A program made the translations under genes and the position numbers. This document shows, piece by piece, positions 42,181 to 50,463 of a DNA stretch of 64,000 bases (the stretch's first letter is position 1; every line of letters begins with the position of its first letter). The notes under the pieces were generated by a model that was not told the DNA's origin, did no database searches, and saw only the letters and a program-made list of their open reading frames with translations. Origin of the DNA: Leptospira sp. WS4.C2 (GTDB lineage: Bacteria; Spirochaetota; Leptospiria; Leptospirales; Leptospiraceae); contig NZ_CP162139.1 of NCBI RefSeq assembly GCF_040833985.1, positions 806,001 to 870,000 of the forward strand, in the 5' to 3' direction.

Positions 42181-43430
42181 TCGCAATAGTCGGTTCTGGA
42201 ATTACGGGACTTACTGCAGCCTGGGCTTTAAAAAAATTTAAAGATGTAACTTTATTTGAGAAACATCCTGAAATAGGGATGGCTGCTTTCGGCGCAAAAC
42301 AAATAGTAGGTGGAAAAGAAGTAGAATTTGATATTCCATTTAGAACGATCAAACGCGACTATTACCCCACTCTTTTTCAGGTCTATGATAAGGCAGGAAT
42401 CCAAACAAGGGCTGTTGATTATTCGTTTCGAGTTGAGTCGAATGAAGAAGCAATTTTTGGATTTCGTTCTCACCAATTGTTCGGAATTCCTTTTGGTGTT
42501 CCGACTATGGATTCATTTTTGTCGGGCAAAGGGCGTAAGATTTTTTCCGATTTATTAAAGTTCTATGCCAATGCAAAGGAAGATTGGAAACGTGAGAACC
42601 CCTCAATTTCTATTTTAGACTTTCTTGTAAAATATGGATACTCCCGTGAATTTATTTATGAATTTTTGCTTCCAACTTTTGCACTCGTAAACACTTGTAA
42701 GACGGAGACCGTGGGGGCTTACCCTGCAGAAACTATTATCGGATACCACTCCCGAGGTTATTCTTATACCCCACAAGAAACAGCAAGTTTTGGAACAAGA
42801 GATATCGTCAATCGTCTTACTGCTAATCTAAATAACTTACAACTGAATGCTGGAATTCAAAAGATCTATAAAAAAGCTGATAAAACTATTATTCAATTTG
42901 CAAACGAAGAAAAAGAGTTTGAACATGTAATTCTTTCTACACAGGCAAACCAAGCAAAAGATCTGCTAGGTGAAGGATTCGATTTAGAAAAAGAAATCCT
43001 AAATGAGTTTCGTTATGAATCAAGTGACGTGGTTTTACATACAGACGAATCCTATTTTTCTAATCCATCGGTTTCTTTAGTTTTTAAAATCAGAAATACT
43101 TATGACAAACCAGAAGTGACTTTGGACTTGGGTAGGATCATTCCAGAACTGAAGGGTAAAAAAATCTTTCAAACATGGAATCCTCACAAACTTCCAAAAG
43201 AAAGTGATACCTTAAAATTGGCAAAGTTTGAAAGGCCTGTGATGGATGAAAGGACAGCCAAGGCCATTGGAAGAATTGCAACGTTACACGCTAAACCAGA
43301 ATGTAATCTTTGGTTATGCGGTTCGTATTCACTCTACGGAATCCCTCTTTTGGAAGCAGGAGCAAAGTCAGGACTACTTGTTGCCGCTAGGTTAGCCAAT
43401 CAACGGATTGATGATTTAATCGATCGTTAA
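42177..43430 (+). CDS. FAD-dependent oxidoreductase (amine oxidase/desaturase type)
   Basis: 417 aa. I start it at GTG 42177, which overlaps the preceding stop as GTGA and has AGGAAG five bases upstream; the product then begins directly with the dinucleotide fold IAIVGSGITGLTAAWALKKF...VTLFEKHPEIGM. The C-terminus carries LWLCGSYSLYGIPLLEAGAKSGLLVA, the FAD closing motif. Similar proteins are often encoded with lipid- or carotenoid-modifying enzymes; here a methyltransferase gene converges 13 bases away. Confidence 0.8.
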   Translation: MIAIVGSGITGLTAAWALKKFKDVTLFEKHPEIGMAAFGAKQIVGGKEVEFDIPFRTIKRDYYPTLFQVYDKAGIQTRAVDYSFRVESNEEAIFGFRSHQLFGIPFGVPTMDSFLSGKGRKIFSDLLKFYANAKEDWKRENPSISILDFLVKYGYSREFIYEFLLPTFALVNTCKTETVGAYPAETIIGYHSRGYSYTPQETASFGTRDIVNRLTANLNNLQLNAGIQKIYKKADKTIIQFANEEKEFEHVILSTQANQAKDLLGEGFDLEKEILNEFRYESSDVVLHTDESYFSNPSVSLVFKIRNTYDKPEVTLDLGRIIPELKGKKIFQTWNPHKLPKESDTLKLAKFERPVMDERTAKAIGRIATLHAKPECNLWLCGSYSLYGIPLLEAGAKSGLLVAARLANQRIDDLIDR

Positions 43431-43443
43431 TCCGATTTCGATT

Positions 43444-44199
43444 TTATTTTTCAAAAACATAATATTGGTATGTAAGTCCTAAATGATTCACAAACCAATC
43501 TAAAATCTTAGCAAATACCTTTAGGGAAGTTGGTAAGTTTTTGGAATCGACGGTAAATCCTTGGAGGACAGGTTTTGTCCAATCTAGGATTTTGATTTGT
43601 TTGAATCCGGTGGCTTTTAATTCCAAAATAGTCTCTGATGTTTGTTTTAGATTTCCCTTCGGGATAAGAAAGGGTAGGTAAAGCCACCAAAGTTTTTTAA
43701 ATTTTTTATCTGCAACTTGAAAATGAGTAAATACAAACTTTCCGCCGGGTTTTAAAACTCGGTAACTCTCTCTATAAAATGCAGGAAGGTTTTGGAAGTG
43801 ATAAGATGCATCTAAAGAGAATACATAATCATAACTTGCATTCGGTAACGATTCCATTACTTCCCAACTTCCTTTTAAAAATGGAACGACCGCGACTTGG
43901 TTGGAAGCAAACAATTGTTCTGCGAAATCTGATTGTTCCCCTGGAAGATTGATCGCTGAAAGAAGTTTTGGATGAAACTTCTTTTTCCAATAAACCAAAC
44001 TGCCACCGAGCCCTGATCCTACCTCTAAAATTTTTGCTTTAGGCGCCAGTTGGCAACCTTTGGCAAATTCAGATACAAACCTAAGTCCAGCAGTTTGATA
44101 AGAGGTTTCCCCGTCCCAATATCCAAAATTGGAAACGTAGTAGGGTGGTGATTGGGGAAGGAGAGACACGGGAGATTTAGAAAAGGGGAAGGGTGTCAT
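43444..44199 (-). CDS. SAM-dependent class I methyltransferase
   Basis: 251 aa. SAM motif I is AKILEVGSGLGGSLVYWKK, post-motif Asp region YDYVFSLDASYHFQN, and LKPGGKFVFTHFQVAD follows. The N-terminal YYVSNFGYWDGETSYQTAG block recalls small-molecule or lipid methyltransferases (sterol/sarcosine type). Substrate unknown. It is divergent from the CsoR/CstR-type gene, and the palindrome at 44221-44236 lies in the shared upstream region, so the repressor could also affect this gene. Confidence 0.78.
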   Translation of the reverse strand: MTPFPFSKSPVSLLPQSPPYYVSNFGYWDGETSYQTAGLRFVSEFAKGCQLAPKAKILEVGSGLGGSLVYWKKKFHPKLLSAINLPGEQSDFAEQLFASNQVAVVPFLKGSWEVMESLPNASYDYVFSLDASYHFQNLPAFYRESYRVLKPGGKFVFTHFQVADKKFKKLWWLYLPFLIPKGNLKQTSETILELKATGFKQIKILDWTKPVLQGFTVDSKNLPTSLKVFAKILDWFVNHLGLTYQYYVFEK

Positions 44200-44220
44200 T
44201 TTTTACTTGATGAATTCTCT

Positions 44221-44236
44221 ATACCCTGCCGGGTAT
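44221..44236. promoter_or_regulatory. CsoR-family operator site 1
   Basis: ATACCCTGCCGGGTAT: arms ATACCC and GGGTAT around a 4-base centre, the C-rich dyad type used by CsoR/CstR proteins. It ends five bases before the repressor ATG, overlapping its ribosome-binding region, which suggests autoregulation. Confidence 0.7.
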
Positions 44237-44241
44237 GTAGA

Positions 44242-44508
44242 ATGAGCCTTTCGGAAAACCAAACTAAACTGATCCACCGTATCAATCGAATCCAGGGACA
44301 GCTGGAAGCAATCAAGAATACAATCACAACGGAAGAAAAAGACTGCGAAAAAGCAATCCTACTCTTAAAAGCAGCCCACCAGGCCATGAAAAAATTTGGG
44401 GAGGCCTACATCCACGAGTATATGGATACCTGTTTTAAAGAAAAAAAGTCCAACCAAAGTATCGAAACTGACGTAAAAAAAGCAATTACTGCCGCATTCT
44501 CACTTTAA
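44242..44508 (+). CDS. CsoR/CstR-family repressor
   Basis: 88 aa from ATG 44242; the longer frame from 44152 runs into the divergent gene. The DUF156 fold begins LIHRINRIQGQLEAIKNTI. Cys35 and Cys64 are 29 residues apart, as in Cu(I)-sensing CsoR, but the copper-ligand His expected four residues before the second Cys is Tyr60 (sequence YIHEYMDTC). A two-Cys, no-His site is the pattern of CstR persulfide sensors, so sulfur sensing is as likely as copper. It probably controls itself and the downstream export operon. Confidence 0.8.
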   Translation: MSLSENQTKLIHRINRIQGQLEAIKNTITTEEKDCEKAILLLKAAHQAMKKFGEAYIHEYMDTCFKEKKSNQSIETDVKKAITAAFSL

Positions 44509-44547
44509 TCTCAACCTACCTTCTAAAAAAAATCCATAATTCGCTTG

Positions 44548-44575
44548 CCACATATACCCCGCGGGGTATATGTGG
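44548..44575. promoter_or_regulatory. 28-bp perfect palindrome: CsoR-family operator 2
   Basis: The left half is CCACATATACCCCG and the right half is its exact reverse complement. It holds the ATACCCC/GGGGTAT core of C-rich CsoR operators. It lies between the repressor stop and the DUF2892 gene. A TTGCCA at 44545-44550 overlaps its left edge and could be a -35 element, with TATGTG at 44569-44574 as a weak -10, so binding would block transcription. Confidence 0.75.
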
Positions 44576-44588
44576 ATTTAGATTCTGT

Positions 44589-44604
44589 ATACTATAGGGG
44601 GTAT
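44589..44604. promoter_or_regulatory. Imperfect third operator-like site
   Basis: ATACTATAGGGGGTAT keeps the outer ATAC/GTAT of site 1 and a G-rich right half, but the left half is not C-rich. It covers the AGGGGG ribosome-binding site of the DUF2892 gene. It may be a weak operator or simply the Shine-Dalgarno region. Confidence 0.35.
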
Positions 44605-44608
44605 GGTA

Positions 44609-44833
44609 ATGTTTCTAGCTTCAACAAAAACTTGGTATTTGGAACGAGTGGTTTATTTCATCGCTGGGCTTTTTAGTCTGGTAGGAGTTTCACTCGGAAC
44701 CTTTGTTTCACCTTGGGGGTATCTTTTGAACCTACTTGTGGGTGTTAACTTGGTTGTTTTTTCAACCATTGGTTTTTGTCCGATGGCAATTCTTCTGAAC
44801 AAACTTGGTTTTCAACCAAAGGTGAGGGATTAA
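44609..44833 (+). CDS. DUF2892 (YgaP-type) inner-membrane protein
   Basis: 74 aa from ATG 44609, eight bases after AGGGGG; the in-frame ATG at 44603 is too close to that site. Two hydrophobic helices (WYLERVVYFIAGLFSLVGVSLGTF and YLLNLLVGVNLVVFSTIGFCPMAILLNKLG) match DUF2892, including the conserved NLVVFSxxGFCPM ending with its Cys. In other bacteria this domain is often fused or linked to rhodanese and sulfide/persulfide genes. It sits between the operator and the TolC/RND genes. Confidence 0.78.
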   Translation: MFLASTKTWYLERVVYFIAGLFSLVGVSLGTFVSPWGYLLNLLVGVNLVVFSTIGFCPMAILLNKLGFQPKVRD

Positions 44834-44837
44834 GAAT

Positions 44838-46250
44838 ATGAAATTTATCATTAGCATTTTGCTTTTGGTCGGTCCGATGGCTCTCTTTGCGGAGGGCGTC
44901 GGATTTGAAAACCTATGGAAACGAATCGAAGAGAATTCTTCAGCAAGAAAATCTAAATATTTGGAATGGAAAGCGGGAGAAATTGCAAGGGATCGGTCCG
45001 ACAAACACTGGTTACCTAGAGTTTATACAGACTTACGCACTTTTCAAACCAATGATCCCACACTCAATTTTATGGGAAAACTTAGCCAAAGGAGTGCTAC
45101 CGACTCTGATTTTTCCACAGCATCTACGAGATACAGGCCAGGAAACTTTTTAGATTCGAATAACCAACCTTATTCCACTCTGAATTCTGATACAATGAAT
45201 CTGTTCGCCAAAGATACACTCAATCATCCAGGAAGTCATACTTATTCTCGGGGAACACTCGGTATGGATTTACCTCTGTATGAAGGTGGTTCCGGAAAGA
45301 CACTAGCGGCAATGAATGAAAAAAGATCTGTGGGTCTTAAGTTTGAATGGCTTGCTGTCCGAGATAGAGAATTTGCTCAAACTGGATTTTACTACAGGGC
45401 CATACAAACGTTAAATGAATACAAACGTAGGTTGGAACAAATTAAAAAAATTGAATCCAGATTCCAATCTAACTACTCTCTTGGGAATAAGGGAAATCCA
45501 GTTGGGTATGCAGGTTACTTAGCTTTAAAATCCATAAAAAACCAAATCGCCGTTCTTGAAAAACAATCAGATCTACAAATTAACGACTACAAAGAAACAT
45601 TATTTGTTCTCTCAGACCTCCCTCCTTCTGAGTTAGAAATTATTGAATCAGATTTGAATGTATTTTTGGACACTCATTTCAAACGCCCCACAGGATACGA
45701 AAGATCCAATCAAATGAATGCACAAATCAAATATGCTGAAGGGGAAAAACTCAAGAGCGAAATGGAAATGGCAAAGTTTTTACCAAAGATTGGTGCTTAT
45801 TCAGAAGCTTACGGGTATCAAGGAAGTCGTAATACAGCTAACGCCTACCAAGCGGGGGTGTATCTGCAAATGAATCTTTATAATCCCAAGGATATGGGAG
45901 TTGTGGAAGAATCCAAACTCAATGCAGAAGCAGCCCTTAAAAAAATAGAAGAAAAAACTAAGGAAGAAGAAGCTCACGTAAAATCTCTTTTCCAAAAGGA
46001 AATTTCGCTGAAGGAAAGTCTTGAACTTGTAAAAGAAACCGTAAAATACCAAGACGAACAGATTGTGAATATGCAGAGATTGTTTCAAAGTGGTGCGATC
46101 AATGCTATCCAATTTGCTGAAACACTCAATAAATCTTTAGAGCTCTCTCGTGTTTTAATGGAAACGGAGATTGCCGTTCTACAAGTCAGAACAGAAACAT
46201 CATTATTTTCAAATAAGGAAGAATCAAATGAATCCATTGGAAGAAATTAG
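44838..46250 (+). CDS. TolC-family outer-membrane efflux protein
   Basis: 470 aa with a signal peptide (MKFIISILLLVGPMALFAEG). Long amphipathic helices repeat in two halves (EWLAVRDREFAQTGFYYRAIQTLNEYKRRLEQIKKIESRF and AALKKIEEKTKEEEAHVKSLFQKEISLKESLELVKETVKYQDEQI), typical of the TolC tunnel. It would form the outer channel for the RND pump that follows. Its stop lies 23 bases inside the pump gene. A hydrophilic insert around residues 75-130 is longer than usual. Confidence 0.82.
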   Translation: MKFIISILLLVGPMALFAEGVGFENLWKRIEENSSARKSKYLEWKAGEIARDRSDKHWLPRVYTDLRTFQTNDPTLNFMGKLSQRSATDSDFSTASTRYRPGNFLDSNNQPYSTLNSDTMNLFAKDTLNHPGSHTYSRGTLGMDLPLYEGGSGKTLAAMNEKRSVGLKFEWLAVRDREFAQTGFYYRAIQTLNEYKRRLEQIKKIESRFQSNYSLGNKGNPVGYAGYLALKSIKNQIAVLEKQSDLQINDYKETLFVLSDLPPSELEIIESDLNVFLDTHFKRPTGYERSNQMNAQIKYAEGEKLKSEMEMAKFLPKIGAYSEAYGYQGSRNTANAYQAGVYLQMNLYNPKDMGVVEESKLNAEAALKKIEEKTKEEEAHVKSLFQKEISLKESLELVKETVKYQDEQIVNMQRLFQSGAINAIQFAETLNKSLELSRVLMETEIAVLQVRTETSLFSNKEESNESIGRN

Positions 46251-49200
46251 AAAAGGATTTGCAGGAAGGCTTGCCGAGACTTTCCTGCATTCGCGTCTCA
46301 CTCCCGTCATTGCGGTTGCAAGTTTGGTGCTTGGTTTGTTTGCCGTATACCTAACACCAAAAGAAGAAGAACCACAAATTTCGGTTCCTATGATTGATAT
46401 CCAGATTCCTGCTCCTGGATTTTCTCCTGAAGAAACGGAACGCAAAGTCACAGAAGCTGTAGAACGTGCCGTTTGGGGATTGGAAGGAGTCGAATATGTT
46501 TATTCCACAAGTAAATGGCATGGAAGTTATATCACGGTTCGATTTAAAGTGGGAGAGCCTATCGAGCCTTCACTCGTAAAGATCCACCATAAATTGATGG
46601 AAGTAAAGAACTCTCTTCCACAGACCACACTAAGTCCCATCGTTAAGTCTTATTCTATTGACGATGTTCCCTTTCTTGCCTTGAGTTTCAGTGCAGAAAC
46701 AATGAATGATTATGAGTTGCGCCAAATTGTTGCACCTCTGGCTCGTGAATTATCTTCCACTCCTGATTTAGCAAGTGTGCAAATGTTAGGTGGACTTAAA
46801 AAAGTGGTACGCGTTAAGGTGGACCCAAATCTTCTTAGCCGCTACGGAGTAACAGCCATGGAAGTAGCGATGAGTTTAAAACAGAACGATGCGCTCATCC
46901 CTGCTGGGAAAAATTGGTCATCCGATTCTGTGATGGATATCGAAGTAGGTGGTGTACTTAAAAAAATATCAGATGTCAAACGCCTTCCTGTTGCACAACG
47001 CGGGGGACGAGTGGTTCGTATCCAAGACTTAGCCGTCGTAGAAGAGGGGCCAGAAGAAAGAACCAGATCTTCTGCACTCTATGACAAATCTCTTGGAGAA
47101 GGAAAACGGAATGCGGTCACCATCGTATTTGCCAAACGAAAAGGTACAAATGTTGTCAATTTATCTAAGGATCTATTGGAAAGAGCCAATCTTTTTCAAA
47201 AAGATTTGCCAAAAGAAATTCGTTTGAGTGTGATTCGTGACTATGGAAGTACAGCCGAAGACAAATCTCATGAGTTAATCGAACACCTTCTTATTGCGAC
47301 CATTTCAGTGACAGTTCTTATTGCATTATGGATGGGTTGGCGTTCCGCCCTCGTTGTTGCCATCGCCATCCCCGTCACATTGGCACTGACTTTAGCAATT
47401 TACTATTTTCTTGGGTATACACTGAACCGCGTGACTCTATTTGCTTTGATCTTTTCAATTGGGATCTTAGTGGATGATGCGATTGTAGTTGTAGAAAACA
47501 TTGAACGGCATTTGGAAGAGAATCCAAAGTTAGGAATCATTCGTGCCACTCTCGTTGCTGTTTCAGAAGTGGGAAATCCGACTATCCTTGCTACCTTTAC
47601 TGTGATTGCTGCTATTTTGCCGATGGCTTTTGTTCGAGGGCTTATGGGTCCTTATATGAAACCAATTCCTGTAGGGGCAAGCCTTGCGATGATCCTTTCC
47701 CTCATTGTTGCTTTTGTCATCACACCTTGGGCCTCTGTTCGACTTTTGAAAGAGAACCATACTCATGCGGAGAACGGAACAGGTGAACATAAAATCTCCA
47801 AACTAGACCAAATTTATATTCAATTTATGAATTGGTTACTTGGTTTCAAAAAGAATGCGACTGTATTCGGTGCGGTAACCATAGGATTGTTACTGGTTTC
47901 CATGGCTTTTGTTGGGTTTAAGTGGGTGAAGGTAAAAATGTTACCCTTTGACAACAAAGAAGAATTTCAGGTGCTACTTGATTACGAACCAAAAACAACA
48001 CTTAATCAAAGTATGGCGCGTTCAGAAGAACTCACAAAAATTCTTCTGAAGAATCCCAATGTAGAGAAAATTCAAATCTTTGCTGGGGAAGCTGCTCCTT
48101 TTTCCTTTTCAGGTATGGTAAAACATTCCTTTCTTCGAAACTTAGATTCTATGAATGATTTACAAATCATTTTAAAGAATAAAAACGATCGCAAAGAATC
48201 CAGTCATGAGATTATAGAATCTTTACGATCCGACATACGAAAGTTTGGTGATCGTTATGGAGTAGTGACCAAAGTGTTAGAAATCCCACCTGGACCACCG
48301 GTGATGGCAACGATGGTAGCAGAAGTATATGGCCCAACAGCTTCTGTGAGAAAACAAGTGACCGAAGAAATATACAATGTATTTCGGGAAGAACCAAGTG
48401 TTGTGGATTTGGATACATCTCTTCGTAATGGTCGTCCAAAGATGGTGTATCCCATTGATTTTGAAAAATCTGGACTTTATGGAATCAAAACTTCTGCTTT
48501 GGCTTATACAGGTTCTATTCTTTTCTCGGAGTCCCCGCTGGTCAGTTTAGCAACCGCGGAGGAACCGGAAGAAGTATCAGTGAATCTTTCTATGATCCAG
48601 AGTGCCCGTGGTTCCAAAAATCCTTTCCAAAACCAAAACATCATGTCCATGGAGTCAGGTGTTGTTTCCTCGGAGCGCGTCTTAGGAAATCCATACAAAG
48701 AAGAAGACAGAGCTCTTTTTCGAAAGAATTTAAAACCAGTCAACTATGTGATGAGCGAACTTTCTGGTGCAGAAGAAGCTCCTGTTTATGGAATGCTCAA
48801 GCTCGCACCAAAAATCAAATACCAAACACAAACAGCCGACGTTCCTTGGAATACAAGAGAACCGGTGATTAAATGGGACGGGGAATGGTTTATCACCTAT
48901 GAAGTATTCCGCGATCTTGGTGGTGCCTTTGCGGTTGTGATCCTTCTCATTTATGTTTTGGTCTTAGGTTGGTTTAAAAGTTATACAGTCCCCCTTGTGA
49001 TTATGGCCCCGATTCCTATTTCCCTCATTGGAATTTTGCCGGGCCACTGGGTGATGGGAGCTTATTTTACCGCCACATCGATGATTGGGTTTATCGCGGG
49101 AGCTGGGATCATTGTTCGAAACTCGATCATCCTAGTTGATTTTATCGAAGGAGAAATCAAAAAAGGTGTCCCTCTCAAAGAAGCCGTAGTTCATGCGGGA

Positions 49201-49407
49201 GTGGTTCGGTTTCGACCCATGTTACTCACTGCTTCTGCCGTTGTGGTGGGATCCTTTGTGATGTTATTCGATCCTATTTTTCAGGGTCTTGCCATCTCAC
49301 TGATGTTTGGTGAAATAGCAGCAACTGTTCTTAGTCGGTTTGCTGTTCCTGTTTTATACTACTGGTTTATTGGGAAATCTAGGCAGGGTGTCATCAAACA
49401 CGGATAA
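46228..49407 (+). CDS. RND-family efflux pump, inner-membrane subunit
   Basis: 1059 aa from ATG 46228 (AAGGAAG upstream). Twelve helices and two large periplasmic loops. RND signatures: SIGILVDDAIVVVENIERHL in helix 4 with the proton-relay Asp pair, GLMGPYMKPIPVGASLAMILSLIVAFVITPWASVRLL, and AGAGIIVRNSIILVDFIEGEI in the second half. It uses the proton gradient to export substrates through a TolC-type channel. The usual periplasmic adaptor (MFP) gene is absent from the cluster. Substrate uncertain: metal, sulfur species or hydrophobic compounds. Confidence 0.88.
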   Translation: MNPLEEIRKGFAGRLAETFLHSRLTPVIAVASLVLGLFAVYLTPKEEEPQISVPMIDIQIPAPGFSPEETERKVTEAVERAVWGLEGVEYVYSTSKWHGSYITVRFKVGEPIEPSLVKIHHKLMEVKNSLPQTTLSPIVKSYSIDDVPFLALSFSAETMNDYELRQIVAPLARELSSTPDLASVQMLGGLKKVVRVKVDPNLLSRYGVTAMEVAMSLKQNDALIPAGKNWSSDSVMDIEVGGVLKKISDVKRLPVAQRGGRVVRIQDLAVVEEGPEERTRSSALYDKSLGEGKRNAVTIVFAKRKGTNVVNLSKDLLERANLFQKDLPKEIRLSVIRDYGSTAEDKSHELIEHLLIATISVTVLIALWMGWRSALVVAIAIPVTLALTLAIYYFLGYTLNRVTLFALIFSIGILVDDAIVVVENIERHLEENPKLGIIRATLVAVSEVGNPTILATFTVIAAILPMAFVRGLMGPYMKPIPVGASLAMILSLIVAFVITPWASVRLLKENHTHAENGTGEHKISKLDQIYIQFMNWLLGFKKNATVFGAVTIGLLLVSMAFVGFKWVKVKMLPFDNKEEFQVLLDYEPKTTLNQSMARSEELTKILLKNPNVEKIQIFAGEAAPFSFSGMVKHSFLRNLDSMNDLQIILKNKNDRKESSHEIIESLRSDIRKFGDRYGVVTKVLEIPPGPPVMATMVAEVYGPTASVRKQVTEEIYNVFREEPSVVDLDTSLRNGRPKMVYPIDFEKSGLYGIKTSALAYTGSILFSESPLVSLATAEEPEEVSVNLSMIQSARGSKNPFQNQNIMSMESGVVSSERVLGNPYKEEDRALFRKNLKPVNYVMSELSGAEEAPVYGMLKLAPKIKYQTQTADVPWNTREPVIKWDGEWFITYEVFRDLGGAFAVVILLIYVLVLGWFKSYTVPLVIMAPIPISLIGILPGHWVMGAYFTATSMIGFIAGAGIIVRNSIILVDFIEGEIKKGVPLKEAVVHAGVVRFRPMLLTASAVVVGSFVMLFDPIFQGLAISLMFGEIAATVLSRFAVPVLYYWFIGKSRQGVIKHG

Positions 49408-49433
49408 AAGAATATATTTCTTGGATTGGAATT

Positions 49434-49467
49434 TAAAATAAAAAAGGCTGAAATGTTTTCAGCCTTT
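49434..49467 (-). terminator. Terminator-like hairpin after the RND gene and hydrolase 1
   Basis: Arms AAAGGCTGAAA (49443-49453) and TTTCAGCCTTT (49457-49467) around a 3-base loop. Read on the minus strand the stem is followed by TTTTTT and more Ts, so it best serves the minus-strand hydrolase gene ending at 49524; it may also stop plus-strand read-through from the pump gene. Confidence 0.7.
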
Positions 49468-49472
49468 AAAGT

Positions 49473-49507
49473 AAATACCCTTTGGTGTAAAATACCAAGG
49501 GGTATTT
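49473..49507. repeat. Inverted repeat, 14-base arms
   Basis: Left arm 49473-49486 (AAATACCCTTTGGT) and right arm 49494-49507 (ACCAAGGGGTATTT) pair with one mismatch around 7 bases. It lies in the convergent gap between the pump gene and hydrolase 1. No T tract follows on either side. It also contains ATACCC/GGGGTAT-like ends, resembling the operators upstream. Confidence 0.6.
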
Positions 49508-49523
49508 TGTATCAGACAACTAA

Positions 49524-50306
49524 TTAACGAGTTCCCTCGTTTTTGATTTCACTATGGTTCTTATACAACCCAGTTGCTGTAAGAGAAGGTGCTCTCACAT
49601 GTCCTGTGTATTGTGTATAAGTAGTGCTACCACTTACGATGGAAGATTGGCATTTGTTTAGCCCACCAGAACGGTTGTATCCACAAGAAGAGTGGTATGC
49701 CACAGCATAGTCATCTTCCCCTGGAAGGATTGCAGATGGTCCAAATGCACCTTTGTAACCAGGTACATGGTGGATCTGAATTCCGCCCGTATTGTTGTGA
49801 TTGAATGCCCCACGTGCAGTCGATACGATGAGTGATTTGTCCATCGCATTGCCACCAAATCCAAACGTTGCGCCGTTGAGAGCAGAAGCAAGTTCTGATC
49901 CACCAGAAGCTGCAGCAAGAGCTGTCACTTTTGTTAGATTAAAACCTTTTGCAGAGGCAGTCGAACCGAGGTTAGACAACCAAAATTCGATCGCATAACA
50001 TCCTGCTGAGTGACAAACCACTTTGCAAGAGTTTGACCCTTTGCAATAGTTTGTGAGTCCTGTCGCAATGTTTGTTTGTGCACGAGCGGTTCCGTAAGTC
50101 CGAGGATCAGAAGTTCCATCATAACCGATGAAAATTTTAGATCCAGAGACCGTATTCGCAGAAGTTCCCCAATACGAATTTACGTCTGTCGTTCCCACAC
50201 CGTTGTGGTTTTTGTCTGATTTTCCGTGAATGAACACGGTGTATGTTTGTGCACTGAGCGATCCCGCAAATAGCATCGCAAGTACAGTGGTGATGGTCTT
50301 TCGCAT
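49524..50306 (-). CDS. Secreted alpha/beta-hydrolase, paralogue 1
   Basis: 260 aa with a signal peptide ending SLSAQ. The alpha/beta-hydrolase pattern is TYTVFIHGKSDKNHNG (oxyanion region) and KVVCHSAGCYAIEFW, where HSAG holds the nucleophile Ser; a likely catalytic His is near the C-terminus (LYKNHSEIK). Several Cys residues (NYCKGSNSCKVVCHSAGC, SSCGYN, NKCQSS) suggest disulfides in the periplasm or outside. It lacks the short WPF insert of paralogues 2 and 3. It has its own promoter and is followed by a hairpin. Confidence 0.72.
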   Translation of the reverse strand: MRKTITTVLAMLFAGSLSAQTYTVFIHGKSDKNHNGVGTTDVNSYWGTSANTVSGSKIFIGYDGTSDPRTYGTARAQTNIATGLTNYCKGSNSCKVVCHSAGCYAIEFWLSNLGSTASAKGFNLTKVTALAAASGGSELASALNGATFGFGGNAMDKSLIVSTARGAFNHNNTGGIQIHHVPGYKGAFGPSAILPGEDDYAVAYHSSCGYNRSGGLNKCQSSIVSGSTTYTQYTGHVRAPSLTATGLYKNHSEIKNEGTR

Positions 50307-50342
50307 TTTTTTTCCCTTTCCTGATTTTCTATATTACGACAC

Positions 50343-50371
50343 AAATTACATAAATAAGTCAAATGTGTCAA
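50343..50371 (-). promoter_or_regulatory. Promoter of hydrolase 1
   Basis: On the minus strand, TTGACA (complement of 50366-50371), a 17-base spacer, then TAATTT (complement of 50343-50348), 37 bases before the ATG. An overlapping dyad GACACA (50338-50343) / TGTGTC (50364-50369) brackets the core and could be an operator. Confidence 0.6.
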
Positions 50372-50389
50372 ATTATATATCATGAAGGC

Positions 50390-50420
50390 AAAAAAAAGGC
50401 CAGCCGGTTGGCTGACCTTT
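50390..50420 (-). terminator. Terminator of hydrolase 2
   Basis: Arms 50395-50405 (AAAGGCCAGCC) and 50410-50420 (GGCTGACCTTT) with a GGTT loop and one G-U pair; on the minus strand the stem is followed by eight Ts. It lies 43 bases after the hydrolase 2 stop and separates it from hydrolase 1. Confidence 0.85.
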
Positions 50421-50463
50421 CTCCTGTTTCCTCGTTTAGAGAAGAATGGGAGTGTTCCGAATC

